Part shown: in pieces, positions 33,040 through 44,021 of the stretch
How positions within the stretch are numbered: position 1 is the first letter of the stretch
How the letters are laid out: every line of letters begins with the position of its first letter
Origin: Acidobacteriota bacterium
Lineage (GTDB): Bacteria > Acidobacteriota > Terriglobia > Bryobacterales > UBA6623
NCBI GenBank assembly: GCA_027592785.1
Contig: JAQCLD010000022.1
Coordinates: 1-49,685, forward strand
Reading direction: 5' to 3'
Length of the DNA: 49,685 nucleotides
Position numbers and translations under genes: made by a program
Notes under the pieces: model-generated
Database searches by the model: none
The model's input: the letters and a program-made list of their open reading frames with translations, nothing else
What the model was told of the DNA's origin: nothing

Positions 33040-33245
33040 TCAACTCTTTATGCCGCCTACTCCACAAGAACTGGTCTCATAGGGAACACATCCCTTCGCG
33101 AGGCGGATTACAAGTCAGTTACTGAAACCGAACTGGCTCCCCTACAGGCCTATATCGATGCCAGAATCGACTGCGGCGAAGACGGCACCAGCGGCAGCAA
33201 TCTTCGCTAGCGCCAGGCGCCGCGCAAGCGGCCTAAAATGGGGAG

Positions 33246-34451
33246 ATGGCTACAGCCGCACCGACCCTCCCTGATGAGTTAGGCCGTTTTGGCCCGTATG
33301 GGGGCCGGTATATGCCGGAAATTCTCGTTGCGCCGTTGGAGCAGTTGGAGGCGGTGTACCGCGAGGCGAAGGACGATCCCGCGTTCCACGCCGAGCTGGC
33401 CCAGCTCAACAAGAACTTCTCCGGGCGCCCCACCGCGCTCTACTACTGCAAGCGCCTCAGTGAACAACTCGGCGGTGCGGAAATCTGGCTCAAGCGCGAA
33501 GACCTGCTGCACACCGGCGCGCACAAGATCAACAACTCGCTGGGACAAGCCCTCCTGGCCCGCCGCATGGGCAAGAAGCGCATCATCGCCGAGACTGGCG
33601 CGGGGCAACACGGCGTGGCCACCGCCACCGTCTGCGCCCTGTTCGGCCTCGAGTGCCGCATCTACATGGGTTCGGAAGACATGCGCCGCCAGTCGCTCAA
33701 CGTCTTCCGCATGAGGTTGCTGGGCGCCGAAGTCGTCGGCGTCGACACCGGCAGCGCCACGCTCAAGGACGCCATCTCGGAAGCCATGCGCGACTGGGTC
33801 GCCAGCTTCGCCGAGACGCATTTCCTGCTGGGTTCGGCGTTGGGCCCTCACCCCTACCCGATGATCGTGCGCGACTTTCAGCGCGTCATCGGCCTCGAAG
33901 CTCGCGAACAGTTCCTCGAAGCCAACGGCAAACTCCCCGATCTACTGATCGCCTGCGTCGGCGGCGGCAGCAACTCCATCGGCCTTTTCCATCCCTTCCT
34001 CGCAGACAAAGACGTCCGCATGGTCGGCGTTGAAGCTGGCGGACGCGGCGAGAAACTCGGCGACCATGCCGCGCGGTTTTCCGGCGGCGCTCCCGGCGTT
34101 CTGCAAGGCACGTACAGCTATCTACTACAGGACGACGACGGTCAAATCGCATTGACCCATTCGATTTCCGCGGGACTCGACTACGCCTCTGTTGGACCCG
34201 AACACGCTTGGCTCCGCGACCAAGGGCGCGCAGAATACGTCAACTGCCTCGACCAAGACGCCCTCGAAGCCGTACGCCTTCTCTCGCGCACCGAGGGCAT
34301 CATCCCGGCAATGGAATCCGCCCACGCCATCGCCGAAGCCGTCAAGCGCGCGCCCGAGGCCAAAGGCCAAAAGTTCCTGGTCAACCTCTCCGGCCGCGGC
34401 GACAAGGACATCGGCATCTTCCGCGAAAACATGCCCGACCTTGAAGGTTAG
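33246..34451 (+). CDS. trpB: Tryptophan synthase beta subunit
   Basis: A 401-aa PLP enzyme of full length, joining indole and serine to make tryptophan. Visible landmarks are [14 protein letters not shown] at the start, the PLP lysine in [13 protein letters not shown], the Glu in [14 protein letters not shown], the phosphate loop [12 protein letters not shown] and the C-terminal NLSGRGDKD. It is the first intact gene of an aromatic amino acid run; trpA follows with stop and GTG/ATG starts nearly overlapping. Its first 72 codons and leader are duplicated 857 bp upstream in decayed form. Confidence 0.97.
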   Translation: MATAAPTLPDELGRFGPYGGRYMPEILVAPLEQLEAVYREAKDDPAFHAELAQLNKNFSGRPTALYYCKRLSEQLGGAEIWLKREDLLHTGAHKINNSLGQALLARRMGKKRIIAETGAGQHGVATATVCALFGLECRIYMGSEDMRRQSLNVFRMRLLGAEVVGVDTGSATLKDAISEAMRDWVASFAETHFLLGSALGPHPYPMIVRDFQRVIGLEAREQFLEANGKLPDLLIACVGGGSNSIGLFHPFLADKDVRMVGVEAGGRGEKLGDHAARFSGGAPGVLQGTYSYLLQDDDGQIALTHSISAGLDYASVGPEHAWLRDQGRAEYVNCLDQDALEAVRLLSRTEGIIPAMESAHAIAEAVKRAPEAKGQKFLVNLSGRGDKDIGIFRENMPDLEG

Positions 34452-34498
34452 TGAGCGAAACGGTCATCCTAGTAGGCTCAACCGTCCGAACCAAAAGC

Positions 34499-35302
34499 AT
34501 GAATCGTATCGACCTCGCCTTTGAGCGGCTGCGCCGAGAAAACATGCGCGGCCTGATCGCCTACCTCACAGCCGGCGATCCCTCGCCCGACCGTACGGTG
34601 GAACTCGTGCTCGCACTCGAACGCGGCGGCGCCGACATCATCGAACTCGGCGTGCCCTTCTCGGACCCCACCGCGGACGGCCCGGTCATCCAGCGCGCCA
34701 GCGACCGTGCTCTCAAGGCCGGTACGACCTTCGTCAAAGTTCTCGACATGATCCGCGAGCTGCGCAAGCGCTCCCAGATTCCCATCGTCGTCTTCAGCTA
34801 TCTAAACCCGATCCTGCGTTACGGCTTTGAAAGATTCGCGACCGATGCCGCCGCGGCGGGCGCCGACGGAGCGCTGCTGACCGACCTCAACGTCGAGGCC
34901 GCCGAGCCCTACCTGAGCGAAATGCAGTCCCACGACCTCATGCCCGTCTTTCTCGTTTCGCAAACGACTTCGCCTGACCGCCTACAACAAGTAGCGAAAG
35001 CCTCGGGCGGCTTCTTATACTTGGTTTCCACGGCGGGCGTGACCGGGGTGCGGGACACCATCGCCAGCGGCGCGTTGCCTCTGGTCGAACGCGCTCGGGC
35101 GGCAACGGATTTACCATTGGCTCTGGGCTTCGGTTTGTCAAAGAAAGAGCACATGCAAGCCATCGCGCCGTATGCTGATGCGGCCATCGTCGGCAGCGCC
35201 TTTATGCGTGTCGTCGAAGAGACTCAAGGGGCGCTAGACTTGCCGCAGCGGCTGGAATCGCTGGCCGCCGAGTTGAAGAGCGGCTTAGCTGCGCAGAGCT
35301 GA
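34499..35302 (+). CDS. trpA: Tryptophan synthase alpha subunit
   Basis: A 267-aa TIM-barrel that splits indole-3-glycerol phosphate. Catalytic Glu is in IIELGVPFSDP and catalytic Asp in DPTADGPVIQRA; further blocks are FSYLNPILRYG, GALLTDLNVEAA and LYLVSTAGVTG, with phosphate-binding ALGFGLSKKEH and AIVGSAFMRV. ATG 34499 places the start right before the conserved MNRIDLAFERLR; a GTG at 34451 that overlaps the trpB stop is possible but adds 16 non-conserved residues. It forms the alpha-beta complex with TrpB. Confidence 0.96.
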   Translation: MNRIDLAFERLRRENMRGLIAYLTAGDPSPDRTVELVLALERGGADIIELGVPFSDPTADGPVIQRASDRALKAGTTFVKVLDMIRELRKRSQIPIVVFSYLNPILRYGFERFATDAAAAGADGALLTDLNVEAAEPYLSEMQSHDLMPVFLVSQTTSPDRLQQVAKASGGFLYLVSTAGVTGVRDTIASGALPLVERARAATDLPLALGFGLSKKEHMQAIAPYADAAIVGSAFMRVVEETQGALDLPQRLESLAAELKSGLAAQS

Positions 35303-35313
35303 GGGATCGTCGC

Positions 35314-35586
35314 ATGAAGGATATTTCTGGTTGGCGGGAAGAAATTGATCGAATCGATCGCGAGATCGTCGTGCTCCTCAATAAGAGGGCCGAAGCTGTT
35401 CTCCAACTCGCTCCGTTGAAGAAACAAGCGAATCGCGCCGTGCACGACCCCGAACGCGAAGCGCACGTGCATGAGAACCTGAACAATGCAAACACCGGTC
35501 CCATCCCCAACGAGTCGCTCCACAACGTATTCGAAACTGTGATGGCCGAGATGCGCGCTCTGCAACAGCAGCTCATCGGCAAGTAG
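35314..35586 (+). CDS. Chorismate mutase, AroQ class
   Basis: A 90-aa all-helical chorismate mutase converting chorismate to prephenate. The AroQ pattern is present: WREEIDRIDREIVVLLNKRA with the Arg residues, LAPLKKQ with the key Lys, DPEREAHVHENL, and a last helix with ETVMAEMRALQQQL. The gene stands alone as a monofunctional enzyme directly before tyrA (20-bp gap), forming a channel toward tyrosine and phenylalanine, and 12 bp after trpA. Confidence 0.92.
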   Translation: MKDISGWREEIDRIDREIVVLLNKRAEAVLQLAPLKKQANRAVHDPEREAHVHENLNNANTGPIPNESLHNVFETVMAEMRALQQQLIGK

Positions 35587-35605
35587 CCGGGGACCTCGGC
35601 CTGGC

Positions 35606-36460
35606 ATGTCCATTCAAACCGTCAGCATCGTCGGCGTGGGCCTGATCGGCGGTTCATTTGGCCTGGCCCTCAAGAAGCGCGGTTTCACCGGACGCATCAT
35701 CGGCGTCAGTTCGCCCGCCACTATCAAGAAGGCTCTCGCTCGCGGGGCCATCGACGAATCCGCCGCGCTCAAAGACGCTGCTGCGCAATCTGACCTCGTC
35801 TTTCTGTCCACGCCCGTGCCGCAGATCATCGAAGATCTGCCGCGCATCGCCGCCGTCGCCAAAGACGGGGCACTGGTCACTGACGCTGGCAGCGCTAAGG
35901 CCGCCATCGTCGACACCGCTAGCCAAGTCTTCCACCGCAAGGCCGTTTTCATCGGCGGACACCCCATGGCCGGCAAAGAGGGTCGCGGCGTCGAGATCGC
36001 CGATGCCGATCTGTTCGTCAACTCCGTCTGGGCGCTGACGCCAGCCGATCCCGCCCTGCTGGAGTTGCCCGCCGCCGTCGAATTCACACAGCTGATCGCT
36101 AAGATCGGAGCCCGTCAGAAGGTCATGGGTCCCTCCGAGCACGACCGCGTCGTCGCCTGGACCTCGCACCTTCCCCAACTGCTTTCCACCGCGCTGGCCC
36201 GCTCGGTGGGCGATCAAGTCGACGAAACCAGCCTAGAGGTCGCCGGCGGCGGCTTGCGCGACATGACCCGTCTAGCTGAAAGCCCTTACGAGATATGGGA
36301 AGGCATCATCGCGGCCAACGGCGGTGAGATCCGCCGCGCTCTCGACGTTTTTATCGACGAGCTCGACTCCGTCCGCTCCGCCCTGGGTACGCCCGAGATG
36401 GAAGACGCCTTCCGCCAAGCCGGCGAGGCCGCCCGCAAGATCCGCAAGGGCCGCCAGTGA
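35606..36460 (+). CDS. tyrA: Prephenate dehydrogenase
   Basis: A 284-aa NAD(P)-dependent dehydrogenase of tyrosine synthesis. The dinucleotide motif GVGLIGGSFGLALK sits at the N-terminus; VFLSTPV, VTDAGSAKAAI and GGHPMAGKEGRGV are the TyrA active-site blocks, followed by the helical dimer domain with EHDRVVAWTSHLPQLLS. There is no ACT domain at the C-terminus, so allosteric control by tyrosine may be weak. It follows the chorismate mutase gene and precedes tpiA by 40 bp. Confidence 0.94.
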   Translation: MSIQTVSIVGVGLIGGSFGLALKKRGFTGRIIGVSSPATIKKALARGAIDESAALKDAAAQSDLVFLSTPVPQIIEDLPRIAAVAKDGALVTDAGSAKAAIVDTASQVFHRKAVFIGGHPMAGKEGRGVEIADADLFVNSVWALTPADPALLELPAAVEFTQLIAKIGARQKVMGPSEHDRVVAWTSHLPQLLSTALARSVGDQVDETSLEVAGGGLRDMTRLAESPYEIWEGIIAANGGEIRRALDVFIDELDSVRSALGTPEMEDAFRQAGEAARKIRKGRQ

Positions 36461-36499
36461 TACCCTGGAGACTGTTTCACAGTAAGGGAGAACTAGGTT

Positions 36500-37267
36500 T
36501 TGGCACGTAAGCCCGTCATCGCTGGTAATTGGAAGATGTTTAAGACGGTCGAAGAGACCGTGCGCTTCTTCGACGAATTCAAGCCGCTGGTCGCCGGCGC
36601 GGACCACTGCGAAGTCCTGCTCTGCACGCCTTTCCCCGTCCTGACTGCCGCAGTCGAAACCGTTCGCGGCACGGGTATCGCGATCGGCGCGCAGAATCTC
36701 TACTGGGAGAAACAAGGCGCCTTCACCGGCGAAGTTTCCGCGCCCATGATTAAGGCCGCCGGCTGTTCCCACGTCCTCGTCGGACACAGCGAGCGCCGCC
36801 AGTACTTTGGCGAAACGGACGCCACCGTCCTCAAGCGCACCCTGGCCGCTCTCGAAGAGGGCTTAACGCCGGTCGTTTGCATCGGCGAAACCCTCGACGA
36901 ACGCGAGTCCGGCGCCACGGAAGCTGTTCTTGCGACACAGTTTACGGACGGTGTGGGATCTTTGACCCCCGACCAGTTCTCTCGTATAATCATTGCTTAC
37001 GAGCCGGTCTGGGCTATTGGTACAGGCCGCACCGCCACTCCCGAGATCGCCGAAGAGGCGCATCGCTTCATCCGTCAGAAAGTCGCCGAGAAATTCGGCG
37101 CCGGACTGGCTGGCGGCATGCGAATTCTCTACGGCGGCAGCGTCAAGCCTGACAACGTCAACAGCTTGATGTCCTGCGAGAACATCGATGGAGGCCTGGT
37201 GGGCGGAGCAAGCCTCAAGCCAGAAGACTTCGCGAAGATAGTGCACTTCGCCGATCAGCCAGCTTAA
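36500..37267 (+). CDS. tpiA: Triosephosphate isomerase
   Basis: A 255-aa TIM barrel of full length, starting at TTG 36500 with a Shine-Dalgarno (AAGGGAG) upstream. Active-site residues are Lys in GNWKMF, His in VGHSERRQYFGE, and Glu in IAYEPVWAIGTGRTA; the phosphate loop is YGGSVKPDN and the end is GGLVGGASLKPEDF. It interconverts dihydroxyacetone phosphate and glyceraldehyde 3-phosphate. secG follows 12 bp later, a common tpiA-secG arrangement. Confidence 0.97.
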   Translation: MARKPVIAGNWKMFKTVEETVRFFDEFKPLVAGADHCEVLLCTPFPVLTAAVETVRGTGIAIGAQNLYWEKQGAFTGEVSAPMIKAAGCSHVLVGHSERRQYFGETDATVLKRTLAALEEGLTPVVCIGETLDERESGATEAVLATQFTDGVGSLTPDQFSRIIIAYEPVWAIGTGRTATPEIAEEAHRFIRQKVAEKFGAGLAGGMRILYGGSVKPDNVNSLMSCENIDGGLVGGASLKPEDFAKIVHFADQPA

Positions 37268-37279
37268 GGCGAAACAGAA

Positions 37280-37663
37280 ATGATTTACTTTCTAACGACC
37301 GTCCACGTGATCATCTGTTTGTTCTTGATCATCGTGGTGCTCTTGCAAAGCGGCAAAGCCGCCGACCTCGCCGGCTCCTTCGGCGGCATGGGCTCGCAGA
37401 CGGCCTTTGGCCCGCGCGGCGCTACGACGATGTTGTCCAAGGCCACCGCGATCGCAGCGGCCTTGTTCATGATCGTCTCGATTTGGTTGGGCGTCGAGCA
37501 AGGCTACGTGCGCGGCGGAGCCGGCGGCAGCGGAAGCGTCATTGAAAGCAGCGGCGTCGCTGGCGAAACGGCGCCCGTCCCTGCAGCCGCACAACCTCTG
37601 CCCGCAGGCGCCAGCGTCGACATCACGCCGGTCACTCCAGCGGAAACGCCCCCGGCTCAATAA
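37280..37663 (+). CDS. secG: Protein translocase subunit SecG
   Basis: A 127-aa inner-membrane protein. Two TM helices (TVHVIICLFLIIVVLLQSGK and ATAIAAALFMIVSIWLGVEQ) flank the conserved cytoplasmic motif AADLAGSFGGMGSQTAFGPR. SecG assists SecYEG protein export. The C-terminal tail is an Ala/Pro-rich extension longer than in the core family. It directly follows tpiA. Confidence 0.94.
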   Translation: MIYFLTTVHVIICLFLIIVVLLQSGKAADLAGSFGGMGSQTAFGPRGATTMLSKATAIAAALFMIVSIWLGVEQGYVRGGAGGSGSVIESSGVAGETAPVPAAAQPLPAGASVDITPVTPAETPPAQ

Positions 37664-37675
37664 ACTAGCCCGCGA

Positions 37676-38830
37676 TCAAAGCAGACCCTGCAGCGCCGCC
37701 TTCAGCTGCGCTTGGTATTGCAGTGTGATTCGCGGCAACATCAGCAGCAGCGGCGCGGCGAACACCCAACTGCGTCCACGCAACGCCAACAACGCGAGCA
37801 GCAGCAACAACGGCGACATCGTGCGCCCCGCTGCGTAGGCCGACGTCCAGATATCGAGTCGTCCCAGCATCGAGTCGAAAAGCGCGAAGAGGATCGCCGT
37901 CAACTCCAGCAACCCAAGAGAACGTTTCCAGGCCAAATAGCCGGCTAAAGCGAATGCCAACCACATGCCTGCGTTGGCAACCTCTTCCAACGCCGCAGCC
38001 GTCTGCAGCCAAGCGGAAAGCGGCGGGATTCCCGAGCCCACAAAGGTGCGTTCAACGATGCCGCTCAACGGATAGGAGGCGTACCAGTCCGTGCCATCTG
38101 CCCAAGTCTGGCTGCGCACATAACCCCACCAGGCAATCGTCGGCCCTGCCGTTGCCGCACTGAGTATCATCGCTCGCCGGTAGCGCCGCAGCGCTGCATG
38201 CACAAACCATCCCGCCGTCAGAATAATCCCCGTCTCGCGCACCAGCGGCGCAACAATCAGCACTGCATACAGCGCCGCCCGGTTCGGCGACGTCGCATAT
38301 AAGGTGAAGGCCACGCAAAGCGCTGCCAGCGGCAAGTCGATCGTCATGCGATCCAGCGACACCAACACCGCCGGGACCAACAGGAACGTCAATCCCCAAG
38401 CCGCGTGCCTGCCTTGCAATTCGGCATAACGCGCCAACCAGTACGTCCCCAGCAAGACGAACGCAAGCTGAATCGCGACGTACATATAGTCGATGTATTC
38501 GTCATTGCCCGCCGCCAACATCCAGGCCAGCGCCGGCACGCCGATGCGCCGCCAGCGCAACGATAGATTGTCGATGTGCTCCGCAAAACCCCGCCGCATC
38601 AGCGGGTCATGCGCAAGCAGATGATAGAACTGTGCGTCGTACCCGGCCGGATCATCGACGCGCCGCGTATGAGCTTCAAGTTCGCTCGGCAGCGTGGACT
38701 CAGCGCCCGTGTAGAACAGTCCGCTGTAGTCGCCGTCGTAAGCGCCGGCAATGTTGATCGTCAACCAAGCTGCGGCGACAAGACCGGCGACCGTCGCGGC
38801 TAGCACTGCCGCACGTGGGACCTGGCGCAT
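37676..38830 (-). CDS. Multi-spanning membrane protein, unknown family
   Basis: A 384-aa polytopic inner-membrane protein with about eight to ten hydrophobic helices; start ATG 38830 is chosen because it precedes a signal-anchor-like helix (AAVLAATVAGLVAAAWLTI). An extracytoplasmic loop after TM1 (GYDAQFYHLLAHDPLM) is the best landmark. The pattern of loop then helices, with WYASYPLSG and ends in Ala/Leu-rich helices, recalls GT39/ArnT-like lipid-linked glycosyltransferases and related acidobacterial proteins of unknown function. No catalytic residues are assigned. It is divergent from a small lipoprotein gene. Confidence 0.7.
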   Translation of the reverse strand: MRQVPRAAVLAATVAGLVAAAWLTINIAGAYDGDYSGLFYTGAESTLPSELEAHTRRVDDPAGYDAQFYHLLAHDPLMRRGFAEHIDNLSLRWRRIGVPALAWMLAAGNDEYIDYMYVAIQLAFVLLGTYWLARYAELQGRHAAWGLTFLLVPAVLVSLDRMTIDLPLAALCVAFTLYATSPNRAALYAVLIVAPLVRETGIILTAGWFVHAALRRYRRAMILSAATAGPTIAWWGYVRSQTWADGTDWYASYPLSGIVERTFVGSGIPPLSAWLQTAAALEEVANAGMWLAFALAGYLAWKRSLGLLELTAILFALFDSMLGRLDIWTSAYAAGRTMSPLLLLLALLALRGRSWVFAAPLLLMLPRITLQYQAQLKAALQGLL

Positions 38831-38879
38831 CGGCCCATTATCCCATGGCGCCCAGACGGCCTCTGATACGATCGGATCT

Positions 38880-39404
38880 GTGTCGCGGCTTCCATTACTA
38901 CTCGCGGCCCTGCTGCTTTTCGGCTGCAGCAGCTCCGCGTCGCTGGAACCGGTCGAGGCCACACCCTCCGCCGAGCCCCCCGCCCTGCCGCTATCGGTCG
39001 TGCACGTCGCCGATCCGCGCATCGTGGATCAGTTGGTTGACGGCTTCCACCAACTCGAGGGCGGCGCCTGGCGCTGGACCGAGCAACGTTTCGCCGTGCG
39101 TCTCGAACCGCCGCCGCCGGAGCCCTTCCACAGCCCTACGTTGAAGCTCGTTTTTAGCGTCCCCGAAATCACGATCGCCGCTCTCGGCAGCGTCACCGTC
39201 ACGGCAACTCTCGAAGGCGTCGAACTCGGTTCCAAGACCATCTCAGAACCCCGCGAAAACATCGTCTTCGCCAGCAACGTCCCTCCGAGGCTCATCGGAA
39301 CCAAGCCGCTGCTAGCGGAGTTTTCGCTCGACAAGGCTGTGCCGCCAAGGGAACAAGACATGCGCGAACTCGGCATCATCGCGATTTCAGTCGCGCTACG
39401 CTAG
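38880..39404 (+). CDS. Hypothetical lipoprotein
   Basis: A 174-aa protein from GTG 38880 with a lipobox (LLAALLLFGCSSS). The mature part is a Pro-rich linker followed by beta strands (KLVFSVPEITIAALGSVTVT, ENIVFASNVPPRLI). It has no recognised domain and may be a small envelope protein. It is divergent from the membrane protein gene with a 49-bp gap, which must hold both promoters, and it ends 2 bp before the convergent sulfatase stop. Confidence 0.65.
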   Translation: MSRLPLLLAALLLFGCSSSASLEPVEATPSAEPPALPLSVVHVADPRIVDQLVDGFHQLEGGAWRWTEQRFAVRLEPPPPEPFHSPTLKLVFSVPEITIAALGSVTVTATLEGVELGSKTISEPRENIVFASNVPPRLIGTKPLLAEFSLDKAVPPREQDMRELGIIAISVALR

Positions 39405-39406
39405 GC

Positions 39407-40864
39407 TCACTCCACCCAGGCGTAATATCCTTCTTGGTCCATCGGCAGCTTTTGAATCGTGGTCGATCGCCAGTCTTCAAGCGGCGGCGCGCCCGCGTTC
39501 TCGAAATACCGATGCAAACGCCCGCGCAGCGCCAATACCTGGTCGCGATACTGCGCCGCGCCGATGCGGTTCGTCTTCTCGCCCGGGTCCACTTCGAGGT
39601 CAAACAACTCGTCGCCCCAGCCATCGGCCCGCTCGACCAGCTTCAGATGCTCGGTCCGTATCGAGCGCACATTGGCGAACTCGAAGTACAACTCTTTCGG
39701 CCACTGCGGTCGCTCGCCGCGCAGAAACGGCGCGTAGCTGCGGCCGACCCGCTGTTTGTCCGGCGCGGCGTCGATGCCCAAATAATCCAGCAGCGTCGGG
39801 AAGAAGTCATAAGACGAAACCATTGGCTCCGCCGTCGCCGCCGCCTCGATCGCCCCCGCATGCGACCAAATCAGCGGAACCCTTATCGACTGCTCATACA
39901 TATTGAACGGGAACGTGCCGTTGCCCTTGCCCCAGAACCTGTGATGGCCGCAGTTGTAGCCGTGATCGGCCGTGAAAATCACCACCGTATTGTCGGCGAC
40001 GCCCAGTTCCTCCAATTTGTCGACAATGCGGCCGACGTTCGCATCGACGCCGGTGATCAGCGCCGAGTAGCCCAGCTTCGAATCGCGGTTGCCGCGGTGC
40101 TTATCGTGCTGATTCCGCCGTTGCGGATGACCCGGCTCATCGTCCGGGAAACACGAGAAATCCGAATCCTTATAGGGCTCACGATACTTCTCCGGCTGAT
40201 AGTTGAACGGGTCGTGCGGCGCGAAGAATGGCACAACCAAACAGAACGGGTTCTCGTGATGCTCATCGAGAAAGCGCAACGCCGAGTCGCCCACAAAATC
40301 CGTCTTGTACCCCGTGTTCTTAACGCTCTTGCCGTTGTCGAAAAACTCAACGTCCTTGTACGGCCCTGACCCGCCCGGCGCGGTCACCCAATAGTCGAAG
40401 CCCGCCTGCGCTTCGGTGTCATTGCCCAGGTGCCACTTACCCACCAGCCCGCACATATAGCCGTTCGCCTTAAGCACCTCGGCGAACGTTGTATGCCCTT
40501 CGAGAAAGCGATGGCTCGTCGGCCCAGCACTGTCGGCGATGGTCAGAAAATCCTGTACGCCATGATGCGACGGCAGCTTGCCGCTAAAGAACGTCGCCCG
40601 GCTCGGCGAGCACACCGGCGTACAAGCGAACGCTTGTTGAAAGGTAATACCCCGGCTGGCCAAGCGATCGATATTCGGCGTCTGCATCTCAGCGCAGCCC
40701 GCCGAGCCCAACGCCCAAGCGCCATGATCGTCGGTCATGATGAACACGACGTTTGGCTTGGGACGACTCTGCGCCTGCAGCGCGGCGGCGCCGCTGGCGG
40801 CGGCCATGCCATTCAGAAAAGTACGGCGACTCACGGGCGTCGAGACAGTGTTTTGATTGCTCAT
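39407..40864 (-). CDS. Tat-exported sulfatase
   Basis: A 485-aa sulfatase with a twin-arginine signal (SRRTFLNGMAAASGAAAL). Sulfatase landmarks: metal ligands FIMTDDHGAW, the formylglycine motif CSPSRATFFSGK, GKWHLGND, and VIFTADHGYNCG. It would release sulfate from a polysaccharide or sugar ester in the periplasm. Unlike the 14.7-kb sulfatase, it lacks a PA14-like tail. It follows the katG gene on the same strand but is separated by a terminator and about 180 bp. Confidence 0.93.
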   Translation of the reverse strand: MSNQNTVSTPVSRRTFLNGMAAASGAAALQAQSRPKPNVVFIMTDDHGAWALGSAGCAEMQTPNIDRLASRGITFQQAFACTPVCSPSRATFFSGKLPSHHGVQDFLTIADSAGPTSHRFLEGHTTFAEVLKANGYMCGLVGKWHLGNDTEAQAGFDYWVTAPGGSGPYKDVEFFDNGKSVKNTGYKTDFVGDSALRFLDEHHENPFCLVVPFFAPHDPFNYQPEKYREPYKDSDFSCFPDDEPGHPQRRNQHDKHRGNRDSKLGYSALITGVDANVGRIVDKLEELGVADNTVVIFTADHGYNCGHHRFWGKGNGTFPFNMYEQSIRVPLIWSHAGAIEAAATAEPMVSSYDFFPTLLDYLGIDAAPDKQRVGRSYAPFLRGERPQWPKELYFEFANVRSIRTEHLKLVERADGWGDELFDLEVDPGEKTNRIGAAQYRDQVLALRGRLHRYFENAGAPPLEDWRSTTIQKLPMDQEGYYAWVE

Positions 40865-40950
40865 GGGTTAGGTTCATAGCCTACACCGTCGGGGACAACC
40901 GCGGCCAATACCCTGGCAGCTGCCGGCGTTTGGTTGAGTGGGCATCAAGC

Positions 40951-40980
40951 CAAAGGCCGGACCCCTCGCGAAGTCCGGCC
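40951..40980 (-). terminator. Intrinsic terminator of katG
   Basis: GGCCGGAC (40955-40962) pairs with GTCCGGCC (40973-40980) around a 10-nt loop; reading the minus strand the stem is followed by TTTGG. It lies about 60 bp past the katG stop and separates it from the sulfatase. Confidence 0.7.
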
Positions 40981-41041
40981 CCGGTTGCGACGAATTGCCC
41001 GCGACAGCGGCTTCCGGCCGCCGCGCGTTCACGCCCTAGTT

Positions 41042-43372
<2,331 letters not shown>

Positions 43373-43403
43373 TCACGGCAGCGCAACTTGTCCCCTGCAC
43401 CCT

Positions 43404-43432
43404 TTGACTGACAACACGAACCCCGCGACAAT
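43404..43432 (+). promoter_or_regulatory. Probable housekeeping promoter of the ECF operon
   Basis: TTGACT (43404-43409), a 17-bp spacer and GACAAT (43427-43432) lie 28 bp before the GTG of the sigma factor gene. Both boxes are close to the sigma-70 consensus. It suggests basal expression of the sigma/anti-sigma operon. No ECF-type box could be recognised for katG. Confidence 0.5.
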
Positions 43433-43460
43433 ATTCCCCAGTAGACGGAATTTTTTGGCG

Positions 43461-44021
43461 GTGCCGTTGTTGTCATTTCAGAGTCCGAACGATTTGAAGG
43501 AGACGCACCAGGCCATGCTTGCCTGTCACGACTCGCTGTTCCGCTATGGACGGGCGCTTAGCGGGGACCAAGCGGAAGCCGAGGAACTCGTGCAGGAAAG
43601 CTACCGCAGAGCTCTCGGCGCCGCGCGCAAACCCTCACCAGGGGCGCCAGAAGAGGTGCGCCGCTGGATGTTCGTGATCTTGAGAAACGTCTGGAAGAAC
43701 GACCTGAGAGCGCGTGCCCACGAGGACGTCCTGGAAGCAGCCGGGGAGTTGAAAACTGCTCCCGAGCATTCGCCGGAGAACACTTTGTTGAGGCGGGCGC
43801 TGCAGATTGAAGTGCGCAGCGCGTTGGATTCGCTCAGCGAGGCGCACCGTGAAATTATCGTTTTGCGAGACATAGAAGGTTTGGCGTACGAACAGATCGC
43901 CCAAGTTCTCGAATGCCCGGCAGGCACCGTAATGAGCCGCCTGGCGAGGGCTCGGACACGGCTGCGGGAGATCTTGTCACAAGTCGTCGGGCGAGAGTCC
44001 CGGCGGGAGGCCCATCAATGA
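43461..44021 (+). CDS. ECF RNA polymerase sigma factor
   Basis: A 186-aa extracytoplasmic-function sigma factor. Region 2 contains ALSGDQAEAEELVQESYRRA and WMFVILRNVWKND; region 4 has SEAHREIIVLRDIEGLAYEQ and AGTVMSRLARARTRLRE. GTG 43461 gives an N-terminal helix DLKETHQAMLACHDSLFRYG; an ATG at 43515 would cut into region 2. Its stop overlaps the ATG of the anti-sigma gene (ATGA), the usual coupling. It is divergent from the exported KatG gene, which is a plausible target. No iron receptor or other known ECF target is nearby. Confidence 0.9.
   Translation: MPLLSFQSPNDLKETHQAMLACHDSLFRYGRALSGDQAEAEELVQESYRRALGAARKPSPGAPEEVRRWMFVILRNVWKNDLRARAHEDVLEAAGELKTAPEHSPENTLLRRALQIEVRSALDSLSEAHREIIVLRDIEGLAYEQIAQVLECPAGTVMSRLARARTRLREILSQVVGRESRREAHQ

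Noticed and set aside
32965..33210. Plus-strand ORF of 81 residues before trpB
   Set aside because: The opposite strand gives a more protein-like frame over part of it, and no family or ribosome binding site supports it.
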